DNA of 64,000 bases from Heterotrichella gracilis (taxonomy: Eukaryota; Sar; Xanthophyceae; Tribonematales; Xanthonemataceae), in assembly GCA_032358255.1 (NCBI GenBank), contig JAULBX010002445.1, positions 62,001-126,000 on the forward strand, written 5' to 3'. This document shows positions 32,547-42,671 of this stretch, in pieces. Every line of letters starts with the position of its first letter. Position 1 is the first letter of the stretch. Under the pieces are notes generated by a model, which saw nothing but the letters and a program-made list of their open reading frames with translations, was not told where the DNA came from and did not search any database. The position numbers and the translations under genes were made by a program.

Positions 32547-35500
32547 ATGCTGCAGCTGGTATTCCGGTGGTGTGTGCGGGCGGCAGTGGCGGTGCGTTTG
32601 CTGTTACTACCCCCGCAGTGTCTGTCTGCACCGCAGTTGGATGTGGTCCACTCGCGTACTGGGCCTCGCAGTGACCTAGTCCTATACCCACGGCTGTGTG
32701 GTTTTCCGCAGGTGGGCGGTCTTGCGGGACTGGCGTTCACCCTGGTGGTTATCTTCCAAGAAAAACTGGTGCGCCGCGCTGTCTGTGCGCCCATTGGTTG
32801 TCAGTGCTAAGCTGCTGTGCCACACGTATGCAATGCATGCATATGGCCCGGGGTGCCGCGTACAACCTCGGCATTATCACCCCCGACATCGCCGGAATCT
32901 GGAGGGGTAGAGTTTGACGACAATTGAAAGTCTAGGCTTCACCCACCGTGGCGGTTTGAGCCAGTATTTCAATACTGCCACGTCGTTAACGGTGTGTCAT
33001 ATGCATGCATGCATACGCACGACCCACCTGGATAGTCAGCTTCCCTTACGCCTTTAGGGGCGAAACACCGTGGCGGCGACTGACGTTTGAAGGCCCTGTT
33101 TCCTATTTTCCATTTAGTTCACCGAAACCGAGAAGGTCCCCAGTTCACTGCCACGTTTCCTCACCTTAGTGCGGTTTGAAAAGGAAGGGATCAGGCAGCC
33201 ACACCCTACCCCTGCTGACAGCCTTGTGTGATTTCTCAGATATACGTCCCCCGCATACCTGGTGTGCCCAGCGAGTACCCCTACTTCCCCGACCAATTTG
33301 GCCTCGAGTATGAGGTGCGCCTGCTGGGTGCAGTACCCTACAACCCTGCCCATACCCGGGTTCACCCTCACCGTGCTGTGCTGTCACTGTAAAAAATGCA
33401 CGAAAATCTGTACTGGTTCAACGTGCTCTGCCTGTACCTAGCTTTCCTGCCACCCACGAGTGCATACAGGTGGGGTTTTTGCCCCCGCCCACTTTGGAGC
33501 AGCCAGGCAGGAAACACCCTCCTCCACCTTTCGCGCTTTGGCATGTGACACATTTTATCACCGTAACATTTGACACCTGCCTGCCCGGCCCAGCATGACC
33601 TGTACATCACAGCTGCAGGTACCTCCGTGCTGCACGCCTGGCTCAAGTGCCCTTGCCCCGCCAAACATCACTTTTTTGTCGCGGATGCGCACAAGGCCCT
33701 GCCCTCGCAATTGTTGCAACCTCCTATGGAATCCTACCTTACTCATCTCGCGCTTTGCGGAACTAGCATGGGTCTAATAGGTCTAACGGCAACTTACTCA
33801 TTTTGCGCTTTCCGCCCCCGCAGGACCTGTACATCACAGCCGCAGATGGCACTGTGCTACATGCCTGGTTCATGTGGCAGAAGGGGTGGACCGCAGCCCG
33901 CAGGGCCACCCGCCCCACGGTGATCTTCTTCCAGGAAAACGCAGGCAACATGGCCTTCCGGCTGCCCTTCATGCGCCTCCTGGCTCGCCAGCTGAACGCG
34001 AACGTGTTCATCCTCGGGTAGGTGGTAATGGCGGTGGCCGTGGTGGTGGTGAGGGCGGGGGAGGGGTTGATGGTGGTGGTTGTGGCAGCTGTGGCGGTGG
34101 TGGTGTTTATGAAAGTGGAACGCAGGCACCAGTCGTGACCTACACCTCCTGCGGGGCCTTGTGCGCCTGCTCAATGCAAATGAGTTAATCTCACAATGGG
34201 CTGAGCAAGGGACCAGCTACTGACGAAAACCCTGTTTTCATCCGTAATCCTATATTGAATATAATATAATATAATATTCCAACCCTGCACAGGTACCGCG
34301 GCTATGGGCTGAGCAAGGGAACGCCCTCAGAGGCAGGCCTCAAGCTGGATGCCCAGGCTGCGCTGGACTATGTGGCTGACAGGCGCGATGTGGACGCAGG
34401 CAAGATCATGCTGTTTGGACGGTCGCTGGGCGGGGCTGTGGCGCTGGCTACCACGCTGGCCAACAAGGACCGGGTGAGTGCATTAGGTTTTGCACTGGAT
34501 TCTGCTGCACTCTGGGTTTCATTGTGGTGGTTTGTGTATGTGTGGCCCATTTTAGACACATTTGGCAGAAGCCTGCCCATACTGTCACCCTTAGCCGCTG
34601 GTGCCGACCTGACTGCTACTTTTGCTGTTTGGGCGGTCGTTGTGAGGGGCTCTAGCTACCACGCTGGCTAACAAAGACCGGGTGAGTGGTGGACTGCTGT
34701 GATGCGTGCTGTGTAGGAAATGTTCTGGTTAAAGGTTGCGTGGTCACAGGGGTACCGTACATTGTTTAGGGTTCAGGGTTTAGCATTTTGCGTGGTCACA
34801 TCCATCCTGGTTTTGCATGGGCGGGTTGCTGGCGGGGGTACTGTAATCGTTTAGGGTTCATGATTTTACAGCCTGAACGGCCATTGCAACATTTTCTCCC
34901 CCCCAAAACGGCCCCATTCCCTAGCACATGGGGGCAGCTGCGGTGTCCACCTTCTGTCCGTTCGCTTGTTAAATCCTATGGCGTTTACCTGAAACTCACC
35001 CCCCACTCTGCCACCCACCCGCAGGTGCGTGCGCTGGTGATCGAAAACACCTTCCTATCTATCGAGGACATGGCCTATAAGGCCATTCCCGTGCTGGCAC
35101 CCTCTGCCACTGGTGCATGGCTTTCTGCTATAACTCGGCTGCACTGCTAGAATACATGCAACTACCCCCACCCTCAATTTACCACCCTCTCCACCTCTCA
35201 TGTTGAACCCCCCCTTCATTCCTGTAGGTGCGAGCGCTGGTGATCGAAAACACCTTCCTATCCATCGAGGACATGGCCTACAAGGCCATCCCCGTGCTGG
35301 CACCCCTGGTGGGCCAGGGCAAGGCGTTCAACTTCCTGGTGCGCAACAAGTGGCGCAACTACGAGGTTCTGCCGCAGCTAGGGGCCAAGCCGATTCTGTT
35401 CCTGGTGTCGCTGCAGGTAGGGTGATGGGGGGTGGGTTGCTTGGTACCGCTGCGTGTATGGGTGGGTGGCATGCCGGTGCTCGCATCCACGCATCACAAT

Positions 35501-36343
35501 CAATTGGCTATTCTTCAATCCCCACACCCCAAGATTACCATTTTTCGAATGCCTGCAGGACGAGCTGGTCCCCGCTTCGCACATGCACGAGCTGTTCGCG
35601 CTGCGCGAGCAGGTGCCCGGTGGCTGCCCCCACTGGGTCGAGGTGCCCATGGCGCACTCCCACCACATGGACGCGTATGAGACAGAGAGCCGGCGGTACT
35701 GGCAGGTGCGGTGGCGCCACATTCTTGCTAGGGTTTGACTAGGGAGGTTGCACTGGTTAGTGACACGTTGCAGGGCGTGGTTGGATTGAGTGTGGCAAGT
35801 GGCGCTGGGGGTCTAGCTACAGAACTGGGTCAAAGTTGGGACGGTGCACTCTCATGGACGCGTTTTAAGGTTCTCAAAGTTGGGTTTAGGGTTAAGGTTT
35901 GTGTAGGCTGTGCGCGCCTTCTTCCTGCAGCTCATGGCACAGGGTTGTGGGTTCTCAAATACTTTTGGGGTTTAGGGTTCTCACATCTGTCCCCCCCCGG
36001 TGTAGGCTGTGCGCGCCTCTTTCCTGCAGTCCATGGCCCTGGGTTTAGGGTTCAGATATTTAGGGTTTAGGGTTCTCACACCTGTCCCCTCCCTGTGTAG
36101 GCTGTGCGCGCCTTCTTCCTGCAGTTCATGGGGCCGCTGGAGGAGGGTATGGAGGTGGCTGCGGAGGTGGCACAGGTGGCGCCCCAGGTGGCCCCACAGG
36201 TGGCGGCCCCGGTGGCGGCCCCTGTGGCGGCCAGTGGCAGTGGCGCAGGGGGGGAGACGTCACAGGTCCAGGCAGGGGAGGAATCAGAGGGGGACGATGA
36301 CGAGGAGTACGAGAAGGTGGAGGCGGAGGATGGGAGCATGTGA
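32547..36343 (+). CDS. ABHD13 / BEM46 / WAV2-like membrane-anchored alpha/beta hydrolase
   Basis: Plant WAV2 is a membrane protein that affects root bending; the substrate of the family is unknown. Eight exons (32547-32591, 32712-32768, 33240-33314, 33824-34017, 34293-34473, 35228-35416, 35559-35705, 36101-36343) give 376 codons plus a stop, all phases fitting. An N-terminal membrane segment (GGLAGLAFTLVVIF) precedes the family hallmark FQEKLIYVPRIPG. Then come VIFFQENAGNMAFRLPFMRL, YRGYGLSKGTPSEAG, the nucleophile elbow FGRSLGGA (Ser), IENTFLSIEDMA, the acid in SLQDELVPASHM and the His in MAHSHHMD. The last exon adds an unusual tail with V/A-P repeats (AQVAPQVAPQVAAPVAAPVA) and an acidic end. 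Partial copies of exons 4, 5, 6 and 8 lie in introns. Confidence 0.9.
33593..33650 (+). repeat. Decayed copy of WAV2 exon 4 start
   Basis: The stretch encoding DLYITAAGTSVLHAWL, with the preceding cag-like acceptor, repeats DLYITAADGTVLHAWF at 33824 onward; it lies in intron 3. Confidence 0.75.
34652..34690 (+). repeat. Copy of WAV2 exon 5 end with donor
   Basis: The end of exon 5 (ccacgctggctaacaaagac then cgggtgagtg) is repeated about 200 bp downstream, including the 5' splice site. Either donor could be used only if the upstream sequence stays open. Confidence 0.75.
35024..35110 (+). repeat. Near-identical copy of WAV2 exon 6 first half
   Basis: Acceptor gcag and the codons VRALVIENTFLSIEDMAYKA are repeated with only a handful of silent changes from 35228-35310. 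The frame is open to CTASG-like sequence, then no donor is seen. Confidence 0.85.
35902..36045 (+). repeat. Two copies of WAV2 exon 8 start separated by TTTAGGG units
   Basis: Acceptor tgtag and the codons AVRAFFLQ..M occur at 35902-35945 and again at 36000-36045 before the true exon at 36101. GGGTTTAGGGTT blocks lie between all three. Only the last copy leads into the full reading frame. Confidence 0.85.
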
Positions 36344-37649
36344 AGGGGTGGTGGGGTGGGTGCGCAGCGAGGGGCGTAGGGTTTAAGGCTGAGGGCGTGG
36401 GTGTGCAAGGGGCACATGACCCCAGGGGTCTTGCTGGCTGCAAACCCTGAATAAACCCTTAACGCCCGGCTCTATGAGGCAAGTGTGGTGGTGGGGGTGC
36501 TCTTGATTTGGACCTATTTGGCTAGGCGTGGGGCGCCGGGGTACTGGAGTATACATGTATTTTTGGGGAAAGTGACGCATGACATGTGTGTTGTACATTA
36601 CAACGGGGCTGGGGTGCGTCTTCCATGACAGGGGTTGGGATTTTACGAACAGGGCCCGGGATGCCGTGGCGCATGGGGGTGTTGGTGGGCACTGGCTTCT
36701 CCACTGGAAGATGACTAAATTAATATGGTGAACGTCGGACTACCCACATCTATTCTAGTATGCGGTGTGCATGGCTGTAGGGTGCCACAAACCTGCGCGG
36801 ATGAATGTGTTTGGGAATTCAGCAACATTCAGGAATTCTTGGGTTTTCAACAAGTTTGGCCCTGGTGTGGTTCAAGCAGTCAGTCAGGCAGTACACTGTA
36901 CGCCGCGCTTTGTTTCTCAAGGTCCAGTCTGGTTACTAGGGGCCCTTGGGCTGCTCGTTTGGTAATACAAGTTAATATAATTGGGCGCACGCGTCTGCTC
37001 TGTAACAGTACTGCACAAGGTAGTCTGATGGACTTAAAATTGCAATTGACTGGTGCCCTACAAGTGACTGAAACTGTGGCAGTGTAGGAGGTTACCGTCG
37101 GTGCAAGAATCCTTCAAGACATGCCCAAGCGGCTGTTGGGAGGTCCTCACGCTCAGAAGCCGTGAAGCAATATACCCACATGCAATATGCTGCCGGCTGA
37201 TGTACAGTTCCAGAAGCAGGCACAGCTTGCTTCAAGGTGCACGATAAACAGGAAACGAAGTAATACATAATCGAACTCAACTTCTAGCACCGCGTCCTGG
37301 TGGAGACGAAATGACTATAGTGTATCTGTCAAACTGAGCAGGACAATGCACTGCAGTGATCAAGTACTGAGACAACTTTGATAAGAGTGCTGGGTTAGAA
37401 ATGGCAGCAAGGCAATTCGGTGCAGGAAACGAAAATAGCAGTATTACTTGAAAAGGCCTTGCAAACGTCACACCGGCGTACTATGTTGGCAACCAGGCGT
37501 CTCCCTGAGCTGCAGTGTAAATATATTAACACAGGCCTGCGATATCAGTGTTTGTGCAAAGTAAGAACGAATAACTACGCTGTGAGAAGCAAAGGCCTTG
37601 ATGTCAGTGAGCTGTAATTGGGTTCTCCTTCATATAATACAAAGCGAAT
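36344..37649. other. Convergent spacer between WAV2 and the F-box gene
   Basis: No convincing coding region or repeat was seen. The right half is less GC-rich than the gene regions. Confidence 0.5.
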
Positions 37650-38295
37650 TCAAGCCAGGACTGGCAAGGGGAAGTAGCGCAGCCTGCCACCGATCTCAAA
37701 GACGCCTGCTGGCCTGGGGAAAGCCACAACCTGGTAGAAGAACCTGTGGTTGAACCTGCGGGGAAGGAAAGCCAGGGTCAGGGTCCCAGTCTGTGCATGG
37801 CAAGTGGGTTGCTGTTGCCTTTTTAACCAGCTGTGGCGCATCCTCCAGATTAGGCTTTCAAAAAAGTAGCTGAAAGTGCTTTGTTTTGCAGACTGCCTAC
37901 CTGTACAGATCCTTCCAAGTGTGTCCATCGGTTGGGTTGGCAGTGAGTGGGACTCCAAACTTTTGGCAGCAGAGCTTCCTCCATATTTTCTCATCCTTTG
38001 AAGCAGCACTGCACCCAGAAAAAAGGGTTTGTACTCCAGGCCCATCAAGATAACCCACTGCTGTACAAGCACGTCCTATATGTCTGACTCACCGGCAGCA
38101 CTTTGAGATCCGTTCAAAGTTGCAAACGTCCACTGCAGCGGGGAGCTTGCGGGCAACTTTGTTCAATACCTCCAGCGGCAGGGTGTTCCACTTGGGCTGA
38201 GGCTGAGGACGAAATGGTTGGGGATCCAGACGCAGCGGGAAGCGAGGGTGGACGATGATGTCCTTGCTCCTCCTGGACGTGGTTTTAGGGGCCAT
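37650..38295 (-). CDS. Small F-box protein
   Basis: F-box proteins tether substrates to SCF ubiquitin ligases through SKP1. Three minus-strand exons (38093-38295, 37901-38008, 37650-37755) join in phase into 138 codons plus a stop. After a basic N-terminus (MAPKTTSRRSKDIIVHPRF), residues about 36-90 form an F-box: WNTLPLEVLNKVARKLPAAV, DVCNFERISKCCRAASKDEK and IWRKLCCQKFG. The short C-terminal part ends GVFEIGGRLRYFPLPVLA. No WD, LRR or kelch repeats follow, so a substrate-binding domain is absent or very small. It shows no intronic exon copies and lies head to head with the RETICULATA-related gene. Confidence 0.72.
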
Positions 38296-38885
38296 GTTTC
38301 AAACCCCGTATCGTGTGTGAAGCGGGTCAATGTCCGGGGTAGCCTGCCTGGTCAGTGGTTTCCGTGCACTTTGGCACGAGGGAAACGGCGTGGTTAGGAC
38401 AGGGACCTACGTCCCCAGCAGGTTGCGCGACAGGTGTTTAAATGCTTTTCTGTCAACACATGAACCTAGCGCAGAGAGATGCCGTACAGCCAGACAAGCG
38501 GTGCGCGCAACGGCACTTCACCAACTCGCCTGCAAGTACATGTGTAGCATGTGCTTTGTACGGAGGCCTGTTCCTGCTTGCGCTTTAAAGGTTTTGCTCT
38601 GCAAAAACAGAATCAGGATTTGGTGGGCAGTGTTGCATCCCGTTCACTTTTATACACTTGCTTCCCTGCAATAAAAACAGGCGTGCAATAAACGGGTCCT
38701 TTTTTAGAGAGAAGACAAAAACAGGCCTTGACTTTCTCCACCGTTGCCAAATCGTTGCAGTTGAAGAGGTTGATCGGCTGCTTGTTGCACCCATATCACT
38801 GTTCTGCCCAGCTGCAACCTCGAGGCACAAACGTCACGGTCAACCCACCCAACCCACGACCCGCTGGGGCCGCATTCCGTGCAAC
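38296..38885. promoter_or_regulatory. Shared 590-bp head-to-head promoter region (F-box / RER)
   Basis: The start codons of the two divergent genes are 590 bp apart with no other gene between them. Individual elements were not identified. The region is an inferred bidirectional promoter. Confidence 0.45.
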
Positions 38886-41601
38886 ATGGCGGCCTCGATG
38901 ACTCTGTCCTCGCAGCTACGGCCGTGCCAGGTCCACAGATGCATCAGCAGACCCAGGTTATCCAGCCTAAAGGTGCGTTCTGGCCTCATCCCCGCACCAT
39001 TCCACCTGCAAGCCGAAACATCCTGCCCATCGGGGGGCGTGTTGACATCACGTTTTTCTGCAGGCGTGTCGGGCGGTTCAGGTACGCTGCGCTTCGGAAA
39101 GCGAGCGCAGGAGCGCCCCCGCAGAAACCAGTGGCCAGCAAGACAGCGTGCTTCAGGTACAACAGGTGCCAGGCGTTGGGAAACAGCTAGTTGCAACCAA
39201 AGCGGAGGTGCTGCTGGCGACCGGTGGAGGCAACGGGGACGGCGCGGCAGGGAACGGTGGTGGCGGTGGTGGTGGCGGTGATGGAGGCGACGGCGAGGAC
39301 GATGATGAGCTGCTGTCGTTGTCTCAGGTAGGTCCCAGGTCAGGTGCATGGTCGTAGTCATCCCGTTGCAACCCATGATTGCAAAGTCGACCTGGAGGGT
39401 GATGTTCCCCGGTGGCTGAGCCAACACACAAGGCACGCAACCTACAAATTATTCAAGCGGACGTTTAACTTGTGTACCACGGTGTACCAGCGACGCACGC
39501 AAACTTCTAAGTTGCTGCCGTATATGCATGCATATGTCCCAACTTGTCCTTATGCGCCATCCAGGCCGAGGAGATGGCTGCAGCCAAGGGAGTGAAGCTG
39601 CCGGAGGACTTTGTTGCTGCCGCGGTTGCCGGCGGCCTGCGGAAATCTGCCCTCACTAGCTTCATCCGCCTCCAGGTAGGGTGCACTCTTGCTCCTTACT
39701 AGGACCCTTTGACCCCCTCACACCCCACGTAAAATGTGCACTGGTTTGGATCATCCTTGCCCGAGGTATGCCTGCATGAACCAGGTGGATATGCACTTTT
39801 AAAGGAAAGTCTTGTTGGGTGCCGTTTCTGACACCTTTTTGCCCGGGTAACCCGCAGGCGTTTGCGCTGGCTGGCTGGTTGTCCCGCCTGCTCCCTGCCG
39901 CGCGTGACAGGCTCATCTTCGATGACAAGTTCCTGTTCAAGGTGCTGGCAGAGATTGCGATCGACTCAGGTGAGAATAGTGGCTTGCAGGGCAGCAGGCG
40001 ACACTACATTTAGCTATCGTCTATGCATGCGATGCGTGCTACACCCCGCAACTGTCATTGCAGTGCCATGCGCAGCTGATGTTACCCTGCCCATACACCT
40101 TGCCCATACGACCAATGTTGACATGGGCTTTCAGTCCCCGAAACCTTCTGCAGTACCGGCTTTCCATATATCCCATTGTGACCCTAAACCCTAAAACCTG
40201 TGCCCCACCCCAAATTGCGCAAGCGCAGCAACGCCTTGAGATTCTAACCCTAAAACCCCATTTTCCAGGCTGCGCAACCGTGGCGGAGGTGCGCAAGCGC
40301 GGCAGCGCCTTCTGGGACGAGTTTGAGTTCTACATGTCCGACCTGTGTGTGGGCCTGGTGCTGGACGTGGTGCTGGTGGGGCTGCTGGCGCCTGTGGCCA
40401 TGATCGGCGCCAAGCCAAGGGCAGCATCCGCAACAGGTGGGTGTCCAGGCTGCATGGGCACAAGTGAGATTTTTGATAGCATATGTACTGGTATGGTACT
40501 GGTATGTTGGCAGCCCGGGGGCGCCACATGGGTGTGTGCCGGGGCAGCTGCAGGGGGGTGCATGGCACAAACAGGTGCATTTAATGCATGGGCGCTGGAT
40601 TGGCACGCAGCGTGTGGGTGTGGCATGTTGGCGCCTGTGGCTGTGGTGGGGGGAATGCCAACGGCAGCACTCGCTACAGGCGGGTGACTGGGCAGCTGGC
40701 CGCAGGGGTGCATGGCAAATTCACTTGCATTTCAAAGCATGGAGGATCAAAATGCTGCGTTGGGTGGGGCATGCTGGCGCCTGTGGCCGTTGTGGGGGGA
40801 ATGCCAGGCACACAGCACCTTGCTTTCCCCACAATCCCTGCACCCACCAGCCACACCCCAGCACCCACATGCCCACCCCACCAACCCCCGCTCAACCCCA
40901 CGCCACCCCCATACCCCGCAGGCGTCAAGCGCTTCCTTGGCCGCTTCCCCAGCGCGGTGTTCCAGCCGTCAGTCCCTGGGTCCCGCCGCTTCTCGGTGGC
41001 TGACCGCGCGGGGTGCCTGGTTGTGAAGGGCATGGAGTACAGCCTGGCGGGCATGGCCTGCGGGTTCATAGGCCAGGCGGTGGCAAACTCACTCATGCTG
41101 CTCAGGTGGGTGGCGGGGATTGTAGTATGGAAAGTACTACATTTAGTGCTTGCGAAGGTCAATAATCATACCGCATTTGTTTTCATCGTGCTTGCATCGC
41201 ACGCTGCACACTGCAACTGGGGGATGCGCACGCGCCACCTTGCACCGGTGATCGCTGGCAGGGTACAACCTGCGTAGCTCCGCACATGCATGCTTTCCAG
41301 CCCCTGCTAGACCCCCACCCCCACCCCACCCCCCTGCAGGCGCAAGTACGTTGGCTCCTCCGAGAAGGACGTGGAGGTGCCCCCCCTGTTCCGCACAACC
41401 CTAGTGTGGGGTTTGTTCATGGGCGTCTCGTCCAACGTGCGCTACCAGACGGTGTTTGGCCTGGAGCGGATAGTGGACATGACAGTGGCGCGCCGCCTGC
41501 CCCAGATTGCCTACCTCACCACCATCCTCATCCGCTTCGCCAACAACATTGTGGGCGGGGAGAATTTCATCGACATGGCGCGCTGGGCGGGCGTGCAGTA
41601 G
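38886..41601 (+). CDS. RETICULATA-related protein (DUF3411), chloroplast envelope
   Basis: Plant RETICULATA-related proteins sit in the plastid envelope and influence leaf development and metabolism; transport activity is suspected but not proven. Seven exons (38886-38972, 39064-39327, 39565-39675, 39858-39969, 40269-40436, 40922-41105, 41340-41601) give 395 codons plus a stop in phase. The N-terminal ~40 residues are transit-peptide-like, then a Gly run (GNGGGGGGGGDGGDG) and acidic DDDE. The family core follows: FLFKVLAEIAIDSGCATVAE, EFEFYMSDLCVGLVLDVVLV, LLAPVAMIG, YSLAGMACGFIGQAVANSLM, DVEVPPLFRTTLVWGLFMGV, SSNVRYQTVFGLERIVD and RFANNIVGGENFIDMARWAG, ending VQ as in plant members. Several hydrophobic helices span the core. 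Two copies of the exon 5 end lie in intron 5. Confidence 0.9.
40615..40820 (+). repeat. Two copies of RER exon 5 end in intron 5
   Basis: Segments 40615-40690 and 40765-40820 repeat the sequence around ttggcgcctgtggccatgat to the donor at 40437 (with ggcgggtg). Each is flanked by shared gcatgg/catggcacaaa-like sequence, so the unit was copied more than once. Confidence 0.75.
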
Positions 41602-42671
41602 ACTGGGTTGCCTCTATGGTCTGGGCCACAGTGACGTACTCACTCCATGATGGCATGAGCGGGTACTTTGCGTGGGAGCCTTTCTGCAGACCCAGGTTGG
41701 GCGGAGAGCACGAGAGTGTTGCGGCGCAGTGGGGTTGGGGGTTTGGGGTGCAGAGGCGCGGTGCAGCAGTCAACGGGACGGGGTGGGGGGTTGGGAGGGT
41801 GTGGGGGGCGGTTGGGTTGGTCCTCACGGCTCGCTGGATTTAGGGGCGGCGGAGCTGCTGGGGTGGTGATGGGATGGATTGGCGCGCTGAGCTGGCGTGC
41901 AGTGGATCGACCGCACGCAGCGGGTGCAAGTGGGAAGGGGTTCCAGGGCCTGTCCAGGGCTGTGGTTGTTGCATGGGAGCATGGTGACAAATAAACAAAC
42001 AGAAAGACATTGAATTGATTTCCCAGCTGCCAACGTAAGTGAGCAGAGTGACTAAAGGATGTGTGCAGTGCATGGACATGGCAGGGCTGCCGCAGGACTG
42101 CTGGCGGCCGCCAAAGCTGGCGCAGGAATCGCGAAACCCGCAGTGCGACAAGTGTTTGTGTTCCCAACACCTGCAGGTTTGCCACTTTGTGCGCCAAGAA
42201 AGTTAATTGATTGGCGACTGATTGATTTGGCACCGGGCACTGCCAGCGCCATTTGGTCAGCAACATTAACGTGCAGACTGAAGACTGCATTGTGGCAAGG
42301 GCCAGATTTAATATCATGGGTTAAAACAATTGTGACAAGTCAGCCGCACTAATATTTGAACAATCGTCGCCCATCATCAATTTATTTGAGTCATGGCATG
42401 TCGCCACACAGGAACAGTTGCTGTAGCTAGAAAACTCGCTACAGATACGGTTGTGTGTGACCATGCCGGACACTGTTTGCCATCGATTTGTCTTCTACTT
42501 GAGTCCCAATAGGGAGCCCAAAATAGTCCGACAGGCTTCAAACAGTCCCTTGCAATTTTAAGCATACCGTAACGTGAAAAATACGGTTTGAATCAAATCA
42601 AAATTATTCGCAGGCGCCTGACCATCCATTGGGCCCAGGTCACAAATCACAGGATGCTGTTTTGGCAAGCA
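41602..42671. other. Convergent spacer, no gene seen
   Basis: The first 400 bp are G-rich on the plus strand and the rest is more AT-rich. No conserved coding region or strong repeat was recognised. Confidence 0.5.
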
